In this document: in pieces, positions 53,884 through 62,423 of the stretch
Layout: each line of letters starts with the position of its first letter
Position numbering within the stretch: position 1 is the stretch's first letter
Source: Anaerozeibacter quisquiliarum
Lineage (GTDB): Bacteria > Bacillota > Clostridia > Christensenellales > Aristaeellaceae
Assembly: GCA_051162045.1 (NCBI GenBank)
Contig: JBISDI010000017.1
DNA: 64,000 nucleotides
Strand: one strand, 5' to 3'
Notes under the pieces: model-generated
Seen by the model: the letters and a program-made list of their open reading frames with translations, nothing else
The model's database searches: none
Told to the model about the DNA's origin: nothing
Position numbers and translations under genes: made by a program

Positions 53884-53912
53884 ATTATAGCACAGATTGA
53901 TGGGACGCACAA
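53884..53912 (-). promoter_or_regulatory. Promoter of oppBCDFA
   Basis: Minus strand TTGTGC (53912-53907), 17-base spacer, TATAAT (53889-53884). Confidence 0.75.
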
Positions 53913-53935
53913 GAAAGAATTTCATTCCAGGCGTC

Positions 53936-55303
53936 CTATGCGCGTACGGGCGGCCGCGACATCCTCCGATACAGCCAAACAAAACACGCCAAATGCGTCG
54001 CGGCCGCGATGGCCCAGGTCACCGGGTAACACAGGTAGAGCGTGGTCAGCGTGCGGTGCTGGGCGAACACCGTGTACAGCCAGACGATGCGCAGACCGCA
54101 CACGCCTATCAGCGTAACCAGCATCGGCAGCAGCGAGTGGCCCATGCCGCGGATGGAGCTGGCCAGCACGTCCATCAGCCCGCACAGCGCGTAGGTTAAG
54201 CACATGATGTTCAGCCGCACCATGGCCTGCTCGATCACGACCGGGTTGTCGGTGTAAAATGTACCAAGCAGCCAGGAGCCGATCGATACAATCAGTGTGC
54301 CCACGGCCACGGCGAAGATCGCCATCCACAGGCAACTCGCCTGCACCGCCCGGCGAACGCGCTTGAGGTCGCCCGCGCCCCGGTTCTGGGCCACGAACGA
54401 CAGCGCCGACTGGCCGAACGCGGCGGTGGTCACGTTGACGAAGCCGTCCAGGCTCTGCGCCACGGTGTTGCCCGCCATCACGATGGTGCCGAACGAGTTG
54501 ACCGACGACTGGATCAGCACGTTCGAGATCGAGAACACCGTGCCCTGCAGCCCCGCGGGCACGCCCACCCGCGCGATTTCCCAGAAGGCCGCGCGGTGCA
54601 CGCGCAGTTTTTTGAGATCCAGGCGGATGCTGCCGCTCGAGCGCATCAGGCAGGTGACCACCAGCACCGCCGACACCACCTGCGACACCGTAGTCGCCAG
54701 CGCCACGCCCGACGCGCCCATGCGGAACACGATCACCGAGATCAGGTTGAGCACCACATTGGTCACGCCAGCGATCGCCAGGTAGTACATCGGGCGGCGC
54801 GTGTCGCCCACCGCGCGCAGCACCGCCGCGCCGAAGTTGTACACCATGGCGGCGGGCAGCCCGGCGAAATAGATCATCAGGTAGGCAAGCGCCTTTCCTT
54901 CCACCTCGGGCGGGGTGCCGGTCATACGCATAAGCAGCGGCGCAAACGCGATGCCCAGCGCGGCGGCCGCCACCCCGGCAATCGCGCTGACCGCGACGGC
55001 GGTGTGCACCACAGAGCTCACTTCGCGGTGGCGCCCGGCGCCGTAGTGGTTCGAAACCGCCACACTCGCGCCCACCGAAAGCCCGATGAACAGCGTGACC
55101 ACCAGGTTAATCAGCGCGCCGGTCGACCCCACGGCGGCCTGGTCGGCGTCGGTGGCGAACTTACCCACCACCGCGATGTCGGCGGCGTTGTAGAGCAATT
55201 GCAGCATGCCCGTCGCCATCAGCGGCAGCGCGAACAGCAAAATCTTTTTCAGCATCGGGCCGTGTGTCATGTCGATTTCGTAATGGCTGGTCTCGGATTT
55301 CAT
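53936..55303 (-). CDS. MATE-family multidrug/cation exporter
   Basis: 455 residues, ATG after AGAGG. Twelve hydrophobic segments in two homologous halves: ILLFALPLMATGMLQLLYNAADIAVVGKFA in helix 1 and VGVPAGLQGTVFSISNVLIQSSVNSFG in helix 7. Member of the NorM/DinF-type branch common in Clostridia; substrate unknown. Same direction as the opp operon, whose promoter follows immediately. Confidence 0.93.
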   Translation of the reverse strand: MKSETSHYEIDMTHGPMLKKILLFALPLMATGMLQLLYNAADIAVVGKFATDADQAAVGSTGALINLVVTLFIGLSVGASVAVSNHYGAGRHREVSSVVHTAVAVSAIAGVAAAALGIAFAPLLMRMTGTPPEVEGKALAYLMIYFAGLPAAMVYNFGAAVLRAVGDTRRPMYYLAIAGVTNVVLNLISVIVFRMGASGVALATTVSQVVSAVLVVTCLMRSSGSIRLDLKKLRVHRAAFWEIARVGVPAGLQGTVFSISNVLIQSSVNSFGTIVMAGNTVAQSLDGFVNVTTAAFGQSALSFVAQNRGAGDLKRVRRAVQASCLWMAIFAVAVGTLIVSIGSWLLGTFYTDNPVVIEQAMVRLNIMCLTYALCGLMDVLASSIRGMGHSLLPMLVTLIGVCGLRIVWLYTVFAQHRTLTTLYLCYPVTWAIAAATHLACFVWLYRRMSRPPVRA

Positions 55304-55477
55304 CGGTAGATGCCTCTTTTTCGATTGTGATTTCAGCGCAACCGCGCAGGGCGGCCACAGGTCGCCCCTGCGACTCGTGAGCCGTGCCCCTCGAGAGGAA
55401 ACGAAACTCCCCGGGTAGCTGCTGACCTGTTCCGACGTTGCCTGTCGGACGGGAAATCCCCTCGCCAGCCGCCGCCC

Positions 55478-55499
55478 GAATCAATCAGCGCTTACTTAG
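55478..55499. repeat. Third, partial MITE-like end
   Basis: AATCAATCAGCGCTTACTTAG (plus strand) resembles the inverted end TTTAATCAGCGATTACCTAG of the two complete elements. It forms the stop codon (TAA on the minus strand) of the histidine kinase. No matching second end was found up to 55304; the rest of that gap (55304-55477) holds no recognised feature. Confidence 0.5.
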
Positions 55500-56935
55500 G
55501 CCCGCTTGAAGCGCAATTCAAAGGTCGTACCCGGCCCGCCGGGCAGCAACTCGATCTGGCCGCCCATGTGCTCCATGGCCGAGCGCGCGATCGGCAGTCC
55601 CACGCCGTGCAGCCCGCCCTGCCCCTTGAAGAAGCGGTCGAACACGCGCGGCGCGTCCTCGGAGGCGATGCCCGGCCCGTCGTCCGATATGCGTAAACGC
55701 ACGCATTCCCGGTCGGCCGACAGCGTAAGCACAACCCGGCTGTGCGCGTAGCGGATGGCGTTGGACAGCACGTTGTCGACCGCCTTGCTGGTCAGCTGCT
55801 CGTCGGCCAGCACGTCCGCGCCCTCGGCAATCGGCTCGAGCGTAAGACCGACGCCCTTGAGCAGCGCCGCGCCGCGCATGCGCTCGATGGTGTTTTGCAA
55901 AAAAGGCAGCAGGGCGATCCGCTCGATCTCAATCGTCAGTTGGTCGTTGTCCATGCGCGAGAGCGTCAACAACCCGTCCACGACGCGGGTCAGCTGCCGG
56001 CTCTCGGCCGCGATTACGCCGGCCGCTTGTTGGGCGTCGTCCAGGATGCCGAACTGGATGCCCTCGGCGTAGCCCTGGATGGACATCAGCGGCGTGCGCA
56101 GCTCGTGCGACGCGTTCTGGAAGAAGGTCTTCTGCGCCAGGTCTACGCGCTGAAGCCGCGCCGACATGCTGTTGGTGGCCTCGATCAAAAGCGCGATCTC
56201 GCGCACGTCGCTGACCTGGTCGGTGGGCGCGAACTCGCCCGCGCCGATCGACTGAACGTGCCGGCTCAGCTCGGCGATCGGCCGCGCGACGCTGGCCGCG
56301 ATCAGCCAGGACGCGATCAGTGCCACCAGCGCCAGCAGGAAGGTCAACACCAGCACCACGAGGCCGGCCGCGCGCAGCAGCATGCCGGTGTCGTTGATCG
56401 AGCTGAACACGATCAGGTAATTGGTGAGCACGGCCTCGGGGTCGGTCAGCGTCAGCATGCATGCCAGGTATTCCTGCCCATCCACGCACAGCCGCTCGAA
56501 GTGCGGCGGGGCGTCCGACAGCGGGGGCGCGTCGGCCTGGGGGCCAAAGTGATCGGTGACCGCGCGAATCTCCTCGTCCACCTCCGAGGGGAATACCACC
56601 TCGAGGGTCTTGTTGAGCACGATAATCGAGGATTCGAACTGGCTGCGCCGAAGCGCGCGGCGCGTCTCGTATAAGAATTCGCGCGCCTGAAATCGCTTGA
56701 GCTCGTCCGCATCCGTCACGGGCTCGCCCTTGGGCGAGCCCGGCGGTTCCACGTAAACCGCGTCGACGATCGACTTAACCGCTTCGATCGTCGACGAAAT
56801 AGCCGAGCGCGACAGGCTCATCGCGTATTCGGCGGTCACAAGGTCGAACGTCAGGTAGATGAAGGGCGGCAGCACGATCATCAGCGCGGCGAGCGGCAGG
56901 AACAGCCGGGCCTGCAAGCCGAGCTTCATTTTCAT
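55496..56935 (-). CDS. Sensor histidine kinase
   Basis: 479 residues, ATG 56935 in ATGA overlap with the regulator gene. Two membrane helices (about 10-30 and 205-230) enclose an extracytoplasmic sensor of about 170 residues; then HAMP (about 230-285), phospho-acceptor FFQNASHELRTPLMSIQGYAEG and HATPase_c with NVLSNAIRYA, DDGPGI and GVGLPIARS. Signals through the response regulator encoded just upstream. The sensed signal is unknown. Its stop codon lies in a repeat end. Confidence 0.95.
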   Translation of the reverse strand: MKMKLGLQARLFLPLAALMIVLPPFIYLTFDLVTAEYAMSLSRSAISSTIEAVKSIVDAVYVEPPGSPKGEPVTDADELKRFQAREFLYETRRALRRSQFESSIIVLNKTLEVVFPSEVDEEIRAVTDHFGPQADAPPLSDAPPHFERLCVDGQEYLACMLTLTDPEAVLTNYLIVFSSINDTGMLLRAAGLVVLVLTFLLALVALIASWLIAASVARPIAELSRHVQSIGAGEFAPTDQVSDVREIALLIEATNSMSARLQRVDLAQKTFFQNASHELRTPLMSIQGYAEGIQFGILDDAQQAAGVIAAESRQLTRVVDGLLTLSRMDNDQLTIEIERIALLPFLQNTIERMRGAALLKGVGLTLEPIAEGADVLADEQLTSKAVDNVLSNAIRYAHSRVVLTLSADRECVRLRISDDGPGIASEDAPRVFDRFFKGQGGLHGVGLPIARSAMEHMGGQIELLPGGPGTTFELRFKRA

Positions 56936-57642
56936 GATGCGCCGTCGGGTTCGGCCTCGTCGCTCAACCGGAACCCGAAGCCCCACACCGTCTCAATGCG
57001 CACCCCACCGCCCTGTGCCGCCAGCTTCTTGCGCAGGCGCTTGACCAGGTCGTCGGTCACGCGCGTGTCGGCGTCGAAGTCGAAGTGCCACAACTCGCGC
57101 AGCAGCTCCGTCTTGCTGACGGCGCGCTGCCGGTTGCGCAGCATGTACGACAGGAAATCGAACTCGGTGGGCGTCACCGGGAACGGCTGGCCGGCCATGA
57201 CGACCGTGCGCAGCTTGAGGTCCATCGTCAAATCGCCCATCGTGAGCAGCTGCGGCTCGTCGCTCACCGCACGGTTCATGTCGGCGCGGCGCAACAGCGC
57301 CCGCACGCGCACCACCAGCTCGACCGGGGAGAACGGCTTAACCATGTAGTCGTCGCCGCCCAGCGTGATCCCGGTGATGCGGTCGAATTCGCCGTCCTTG
57401 GCCGACACCAGCAGGATCGGCGTGTTGTGCTGGCGACGGATCGCCGTCACCGCATGAAGCCCGTCCATGCCGGGCAGCATGATGTCCAGCACCACCAGCG
57501 CCGGCTCGCGCGCCTGGAACGCGTGCAAGAGCGCCTCCGCGCTGTCAAACCCCACCGCCTCAAAGCCGTCTTTTTCGAGGAACGATAAGATCAGTTGGCG
57601 GATGTTCCGGTCGTCGTCGGTTACATAGATCAACTTATTCAC
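56932..57642 (-). CDS. OmpR-family response regulator
   Basis: 236 residues, GTG 57642 after GAGGTG. Receiver domain with DDD near residue 9, phospho-acceptor Asp in VVLDIMLPGMDG, LLVSAKD and YMVKPFSP (Lys), then winged-helix Trans_reg_C domain (about 135-228) ending TRVTDDLVKRLRKKL..ETVWGFGFRL. Partner of the downstream histidine kinase. Confidence 0.96.
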   Translation of the reverse strand: MNKLIYVTDDDRNIRQLILSFLEKDGFEAVGFDSAEALLHAFQAREPALVVLDIMLPGMDGLHAVTAIRRQHNTPILLVSAKDGEFDRITGITLGGDDYMVKPFSPVELVVRVRALLRRADMNRAVSDEPQLLTMGDLTMDLKLRTVVMAGQPFPVTPTEFDFLSYMLRNRQRAVSKTELLRELWHFDFDADTRVTDDLVKRLRKKLAAQGGGVRIETVWGFGFRLSDEAEPDGAS

Positions 57643-57661
57643 AGCTACACCTCGCGTTTCC

Positions 57662-57689
57662 ATTATAGCATCACTCGGTAAAATCGCAA
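57662..57689 (-). promoter_or_regulatory. Promoter of the two-component system
   Basis: Minus strand TTGCGA (57689-57684), 16-base spacer, TATAAT (57667-57662). Confidence 0.6.
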
Positions 57690-57793
57690 CCCAAAACTCC
57701 GTTTTTGCCACAATATGTTCCCCGTTTTGTGTACGAGCCGCGCCGGGCGCGCCGCCATTCGACGGCCATCGCGCGAATACCGACAAAATTCGC

Positions 57794-57822
57794 TTGTATT
57801 TTCCGGCAAGTTGCATTATAAT
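57794..57822 (+). promoter_or_regulatory. Promoter of ODP/HD-GYP operon
   Basis: TTGTAT, 17-base spacer, TATAAT; leader about 80 nt. Confidence 0.7.
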
Positions 57823-57909
57823 GCGATATTGTAACCATCAATTATCACCAGAGACCGGCGCGCCGCATACGATGCTCCGCAGAAGGCCTTGCACTGGGAG
57901 GTGCTCGCA

Positions 57910-58740
57910 ATGGATGGGCAAACACTGAATGACCAGGAGTGCATTGAGATTGCCGATCAGGTCTACTGGGTTGGCTTTGCCGACGCACAGACCGGGCTGC
58001 ACTGCAACCCCTACCTGATCATCGACGGCGACGAAGCGGTGCTGATCGACAGCGGCAGCCGGGATGACTTCGGCACCGTGATGCTGAAGATCCTGCGCAC
58101 GGGCATCAATCCCGGCCAGATCAAGCGCCTGATCTACCAGCATTACGACCCCGACCTGTGCGGGAACCTGCCGCACATGGAAGCGATGATCAACAGCCCG
58201 GATCTTCGGGTCATCTCCCATTACGAAAACAATCTCTTTATCAACTACTATTCCCAGAAGTCGCCCAAGGACTGCATCGAAGCCCTGGGCGGCCGGTTCG
58301 CCTTTTCGAGCGGCCGGGCGCTGCAATTCATCCGAACGCCCTATGCGCACACGCCCGGCAGCTTCGTCACCTACGACGCCAAGACGGGCGTGCTGTTCAG
58401 CAGCGATCTGTTCGGCGGCTACGACTACGGCTGGAGCCTCTACGCGCAGATCGAGTCAATCTGCGAACGGTGCCAGCCGCACGACCCCTGTCCGGTCACC
58501 GGCGGGCGCTGTCAGCTCGCGGGCATGCTGGATTTCCACCGGCGCGTCATGCCCTCCACCGTGGCGCTGCGCCACGCGCTGTCGCTGATCGAAGGACTGG
58601 ACATCCGCATGATCGCCCCGCAGCACGGCAGCATCCTCAACACCCCCGAATCCCGCAAGGCCGCGATCGGGCAGCTCAAGCGGCTGAGCAGCGTCGGGAT
58701 CGACCGGTTTGTCGAGGAGGGACCGGATGGTTCTATGTGA
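57910..58740 (+). CDS. ODP (flavodiiron-like metallo-beta-lactamase fold) oxygen/iron-sensing domain protein
   Basis: 276 residues, ATG 57910 after GGAGGTG. Metallo-beta-lactamase fold of the flavodiiron type: H78-x-D80-x-D82 in QHYDPDLCGNL (usual HxExDH with Glu to Asp and the final His missing), H147 in AHTPGSF, D166 in FSSDLFGG and a late His in APQHGS. No flavodoxin domain. ODP domains bind a di-iron centre and sense oxygen in chemotaxis and cyclic-di-GMP proteins. Overlaps the HD-GYP gene by 14 bases, so it probably senses and signals to it. Confidence 0.85.
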   Translation: MDGQTLNDQECIEIADQVYWVGFADAQTGLHCNPYLIIDGDEAVLIDSGSRDDFGTVMLKILRTGINPGQIKRLIYQHYDPDLCGNLPHMEAMINSPDLRVISHYENNLFINYYSQKSPKDCIEALGGRFAFSSGRALQFIRTPYAHTPGSFVTYDAKTGVLFSSDLFGGYDYGWSLYAQIESICERCQPHDPCPVTGGRCQLAGMLDFHRRVMPSTVALRHALSLIEGLDIRMIAPQHGSILNTPESRKAAIGQLKRLSSVGIDRFVEEGPDGSM

Positions 58741-59590
58741 GATTCGCGAGGCCGGCTTGGCGGCGGCCTCGGACCGGGCGGACGGGCGTCGGGACGCGCG
58801 GGCGCTGTTCGACTGTTTCGCGCATCAGGTCGACCATGAGATTCAGGACGAGCTGGTCTCGGGGCTGATGACCCGGTATGCCGCCGTATCCAGGCAGCTC
58901 AAGCGGCACAACGAACGCCTGGAGGAACTGGTGCGCGAAAAAGTGGCCGAGGTGTCCGCCGCCCAGATGGCCACGATCTACGCGCTGGTCAGGCTGGCCG
59001 AGTCGCGTGACGACGATACCGGTGAGCACATCGGGCGCACCAGCGCCTACTGTCGGTTGATCGCGATCAAATTCAAGGAGGCGGGCGCGCACCGCGAGCC
59101 GATCGGCGACGCGTTCGTCGAAAACATCGCCCAGGCCAGCCCGTTGCACGACATCGGCAAGGTGGGCATCCCGGACGCCATCCTGCTCAAGCCCGCCCGG
59201 CTGACGCCGGAGGAGTTCGAGGTGATGAAGACCCACGTCCTGATCGGCCACCGGACGCTGGCCAGCGTGGAAAAGAGCTACCCGATGAACGCCTTCATCA
59301 GGATGGGCATGGACATCGCGCTCAGGCACCACGAGCGCTGGGACGGTAGCGGCTACCCGGACGGGCTTTCGGGCATGGACATCCCGCTCGCGGCGCGGAT
59401 CATGGCGCTGGCCGACGTGTACGACGCGCTGCGGTCGAGCCGGGTGTACAAGCCCGGCTACTCGCACGAGGACAGCGCCGCCCTCATCCGCAAGAGCCGG
59501 GGCACCCATCTCGACCCGCTGCTGGTGGATATTTTTGAGGCGAATCAGCGCGCGTTTTGTGATATATTCGAGCGCGGCGCGGAGGGGTGA
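58727..59590 (+). CDS. HD-GYP domain cyclic-di-GMP phosphodiesterase
   Basis: 287 residues, ATG 58727 after GAGGAGGG. N-terminal helical/coiled-coil part (about 25-85, LKRHNERLEELVREKVAEV) then HD-GYP domain with DDDTGEHIGRTSAYC, PLHDIGKVGIPD, HVLIGH, ALRHHERWDGSGYPDGLSGMDIPLAARIMALADVYDAL. All metal and cyclic-di-GMP residues are present, so it should hydrolyse cyclic-di-GMP. Paired with the ODP protein; together they look like an oxygen- or redox-gated phosphodiesterase split over two chains. Confidence 0.92.
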   Translation: MVLCEIREAGLAAASDRADGRRDARALFDCFAHQVDHEIQDELVSGLMTRYAAVSRQLKRHNERLEELVREKVAEVSAAQMATIYALVRLAESRDDDTGEHIGRTSAYCRLIAIKFKEAGAHREPIGDAFVENIAQASPLHDIGKVGIPDAILLKPARLTPEEFEVMKTHVLIGHRTLASVEKSYPMNAFIRMGMDIALRHHERWDGSGYPDGLSGMDIPLAARIMALADVYDALRSSRVYKPGYSHEDSAALIRKSRGTHLDPLLVDIFEANQRAFCDIFERGAEG

Positions 59591-59960
59591 GGGGGCTGGC
59601 TTCGGCGCAGATGTGGTGTTGACAACGCCGCTTTGCGTGCGCCGGGCGGCCTATGTCATTACCCAATGGTGGTTCCTCCCATCCTGCTTGGCGCGACTGC
59701 CGGGTCGCTTCCTTTCCGGCATGGGAGGACGTTTTTGTTGATGACCTCAGGTCTTTTACCCACCGGAATGGCCGGCGGTGTCTGAGCAAACCAAAATCGG
59801 AGAGCCGCGAAAAGCGCTTTTTCCGTGCAGACCATTGACAAAGGGCCGCGTTCCGGGACGACCGGAGGGGGCTTTGTATCGGGACGGTGACGGGGCCCTT
59901 CCTCACCTCCCGCTTACGGGTATATGCTTCGGATGAAGGAGCGCCTGAGGTTGCCTCCAA
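59591..59960. other. Intergenic stretch with no recognised gene
   Basis: About 370 bp. Several short open frames exist but none has a ribosome binding site plus coherent protein features. I see no known RNA motif. Confidence 0.5.
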
Positions 59961-59961
59961 C

Positions 59962-59992
59962 AAGAAAAACGCCATCCGATTTCGGATAGCGT
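59962..59992 (-). terminator. Terminator after the ABC-2-like permease gene
   Basis: Minus strand ACGCTATCCGA, loop AA, TCGGATGGCGT, then TTTTCTTG. Confidence 0.8.
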
Positions 59993-60032
59993 CATGCCGA
60001 CAAACTGGATTTGTATTGGGCCGCGTATGACT

Positions 60033-60749
60033 TCAGGATTCTTTTGCCTTGATCAACGCGAAGGTTCTTAGGCCAATGCAAGCCCCCGTATAAAGCAAGT
60101 ACCATATACAGTGCATCAGTGCCCCACCGGTTTCCAGCTCAGCGGACTGCCCCAGACGATAGATCGAATCGTATAGCGGTGGCAACAGCAGACGCGGGGC
60201 AAAGGGGACACCGGCCATTCCGGCGGTCAGGCCGAGAAGGCCGATCAGCAGACAAAACAAATACGCCATTTTTCTGTCCCGGATGATGCTCGGATGGAAA
60301 ATGCCGCCGACGGAAGCGCCGCATATGCCGGCACATGCGTTGAGCAGGATGCCCAGCATAACCTCCCGGAATGATGGGTCCCGGACAAACATGCCGTGAA
60401 TATAGACGGCGCGGCCAAGCATCGGCAGACAAATCAGAAACACACCGCCCGCAGCGCCGAACAGCAACAGCCACAATGCTTGCGCGATATGGTATCGGCT
60501 TGCCCCGGATTTCACCATGAGCACATGGCGCAGAACTGGCTCCTCCGACCAGTTCATGGCCAGCGCGATCCATGCACCCCATGCGAAAGCGGCCACGGTC
60601 GACATCAGAAAGCTCGACACCACATCGACGGGCACGATGTGATAAAACACAAAGGGATATCCGATCAGCATGAGCAGCGCAAACACAATCCGCCCGGAAC
60701 GGATATACAGGCGCATTTGAACCCAAGCGCACACAAGCGCCTTACGCAT
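60033..60749 (-). CDS. ABC-2-type membrane protein (permease half of an exporter)
   Basis: 238 residues, ATG 60749 after GGAAGGAG. About six hydrophobic segments (IVFALLMLIGYPFVFYHI; FLMSTVAAFAWGAWIALAM; ALWLLLFGAAGGVFLICL; MLGILLNACAGICGASVGGIF; MAYLFCLLIGLLGLTAGMAG; MHCIWYLLYTGACIGL). No soluble domain. It follows directly on the 3' remnant of an ABC ATPase, which supports an ABC-2 permease. With the ATPase broken, the exporter is probably defunct or uses another ATPase. Confidence 0.7.
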   Translation of the reverse strand: MRKALVCAWVQMRLYIRSGRIVFALLMLIGYPFVFYHIVPVDVVSSFLMSTVAAFAWGAWIALAMNWSEEPVLRHVLMVKSGASRYHIAQALWLLLFGAAGGVFLICLPMLGRAVYIHGMFVRDPSFREVMLGILLNACAGICGASVGGIFHPSIIRDRKMAYLFCLLIGLLGLTAGMAGVPFAPRLLLPPLYDSIYRLGQSAELETGGALMHCIWYLLYTGACIGLRTFALIKAKES

Positions 60750-60905
60750 GGCATTTCTCCTTCCCGCTGCAGGCGCCATTTGCGAACAGACCGCAGTCTT
60801 TGCACAGGCACGCATCATCGTCCGGCGTGTTCAGCCAGTGTCCCTCCACCAGTTGTCCGCTTCGAATATGGTATATGTGTTAGCGCATCAAGTCTTTCGC
60901 ATGAC
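60746..60905 (-). pseudogene. 3' remnant of an ABC transporter ATP-binding gene
   Basis: On the minus strand a frame reads HIYHIRSGQLVEGHWLNT..CKDCGLFANGACSGKEKCHA and stops four bases into the permease start region, matching the end of ABC ATPases (the ADRIY-xI-x-G-xLVE strand). A stop codon precedes it in that frame, while the preceding piece ERLDALTH continues in another frame, so the gene has lost its 5' part and is frameshifted. Upstream is GC-rich intergenic sequence, not the rest of the ATPase. Confidence 0.65.
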
Positions 60906-61080
60906 GTCATCAAAGCCACAGGATGCGCAAGTCGCAGGCGCGGGGAGGCGGGCCGTCCCGTTCGTCGAGTTCCCGCATGCATCTGCTTTTTCGGCGTTCC
61001 TCGAGGGTTTCCCCGCGGCCCTCGCCGGCCAGAGGGGGGGACAAGGCTGCGGGTGGGGCGTGTAAAGATTGTATGCCGCC

Positions 61081-61109
61081 TTGACAATCTCCTCCCCCAG
61101 CGCTATAAT
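61081..61109 (+). promoter_or_regulatory. Promoter of FMN riboswitch-ribU
   Basis: TTGACA, 17-base spacer, TATAAT: full consensus. Confidence 0.85.
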
Positions 61110-61130
61110 AACTCCGACAACTGAACAGCG

Positions 61131-61250
61131 TCTTCAGGGCGGGGTGAGATTCCCCACCGGCGGTAATCTTCTTTGTGAAGCGAGCCCGCGAGCCAATTGG
61201 CAGACCCGGTGCGATCCCGGGGCCGACAGTATAGTCTGGATGGAAGAAGA
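61131..61250 (+). promoter_or_regulatory. FMN riboswitch (RFN element)
   Basis: All conserved blocks are present: TCTTCAGGGCGGGGTGAGAT, CCCCACCGGCGGTA, AGCCCGCGAGC, GATCCCGGGGCCGACAGTAT and AGTCTGGATGGAAGAAGA, closing the outer helix. FMN binding should switch off ribU. Confidence 0.97.
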
Positions 61251-61251
61251 T

Positions 61252-61320
61252 CAAATTCTCCCAACGCCGTTTTTGCGGCCCCTGTTGCGCGCGCATCAGG
61301 GGCCGAATTTGGTGATGGGG
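61252..61320 (+). promoter_or_regulatory. Expression platform of the FMN riboswitch
   Basis: A long hairpin with outer arms CAAATTC/GAATTTG and inner arms CGGCCCCTG/CAGGGGCCG precedes the GGTGATGGGG ribosome-binding region. There is no T-run after it, so control may be translational or depend on Rho. Confidence 0.55.
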
Positions 61321-61332
61321 AGTGTGTCAACC

Positions 61333-61929
61333 ATGAAACAGGGCAGACTGACGGCAGGGATTATCGCGCGCATCGGCGTGCTGGGCGCGGTCGCGTCGAT
61401 CCTCTTCTACTTTCCCGAGATTCCGGTGATCGGCTTCTACAAGCTGGACTTCTCCACGCTGCCGGCGCTGCTGGGCGCGTTCGCGATGGGACCGGTGGCG
61501 GGGCTGGTGGTCAACCTGATCAAGGACATCACCGGGCTGCTCCACTCATCGAGCGCCGGGGTGGGCGAGTTGGCCGACCTGCTGGTCTCGGGCTCGTTCG
61601 TGGTGGTGGCGGGCCTGTGGTACCGGCACGCGCGCACGCGCAAGGGCGCGCTGATCGGCATGGCGCTGGGCACGCTGTTTATGGCGCTGGTCGGCGCGCT
61701 GACCAACTACTACATCATGATCCCCTTCTACATCAATACGATGAACTTCCCGGAAGGGGCGATCATCGGCATGATGGCGAAGGTGATCCCCGCGATTGAC
61801 AGCATGTTCAAGCTGATCCTGTTCGCGACGATTCCGTTCAACCTGCTCAAGGGGATCGTGCTGTCGCTGGCGACATTGTTGCTCTACAAGCGGCTGTCCC
61901 CGTTGCTTCACGATAAGGAGAAGCGCTGA
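61333..61929 (+). CDS. ribU: ECF riboflavin transporter S component RibU
   Basis: 198 residues; ATG 61333 taken, GTG 61324 also possible. Five to six hydrophobic segments; family landmarks are PEIPVIGFYKLDFSTLPALLG, GPVAGLVVNLIKDITGLLHSS and NYYIMIPFYI. Membrane S component that binds riboflavin and works with a shared energising EcfAAT module encoded elsewhere. The FMN riboswitch confirms the ligand class. Confidence 0.96.
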   Translation: MKQGRLTAGIIARIGVLGAVASILFYFPEIPVIGFYKLDFSTLPALLGAFAMGPVAGLVVNLIKDITGLLHSSSAGVGELADLLVSGSFVVVAGLWYRHARTRKGALIGMALGTLFMALVGALTNYYIMIPFYINTMNFPEGAIIGMMAKVIPAIDSMFKLILFATIPFNLLKGIVLSLATLLLYKRLSPLLHDKEKR

Positions 61930-61943
61930 CCTGGAAAGAGTGA

Positions 61944-62423
61944 GTGATATTGTACAAGACGACCGGACAGGACGATACCCACGCGCTGGGGCAAGCGCTG
62001 GGCGCGCAACTGCGCCCGGGCGACAGCCTGCTGCTGACCGGGGACTTGGGCGCGGGCAAATCAGTGCTGGCGCGCGGCGCGGCGCGCTCGCTGGGCGTGA
62101 CCGGGCCGATGCCCAGTCCCACCTTCACGCTGATGCAGCCATACCATGATGGGACGGCCCCCGTGTGCCACTTCGATCTGTACCGGATAAGCGATGAAGA
62201 TGAATTCGAGGCGGCGGGCCTCGCGGAATTCGTCGGCGGCGGGCAGGTGGCGCTGATCGAGTGGCCGCTCGAGGGGTTGCGCGTGGAACCCGCTGTGCGC
62301 CTTTCGATTGCGCGCGGCGCGCTCGACGAGGAGCGGTTAATCGACATCCGCTTCGAGGGCATCGATGAATCGCGCGTAACAGCCATCCAAGCGGCGCTTC
62401 GGCAATGGGAGGAGCAACCATGA
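61944..62423 (+). CDS. tsaE: tRNA t6A biosynthesis ATPase TsaE
   Basis: 159 residues from GTG 61944 (TTG 61950 is an alternative). P-loop LLLTGDLGAGKSVLARG (about 29-45), SPTFTLMQPY, HFDLYRI and IEWPL match TsaE (YjeE). Works with TsaB and TsaD in forming N6-threonylcarbamoyl-adenosine at tRNA position 37. Stop overlaps the tsaB start. Confidence 0.96.
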   Translation: MILYKTTGQDDTHALGQALGAQLRPGDSLLLTGDLGAGKSVLARGAARSLGVTGPMPSPTFTLMQPYHDGTAPVCHFDLYRISDEDEFEAAGLAEFVGGGQVALIEWPLEGLRVEPAVRLSIARGALDEERLIDIRFEGIDESRVTAIQAALRQWEEQP

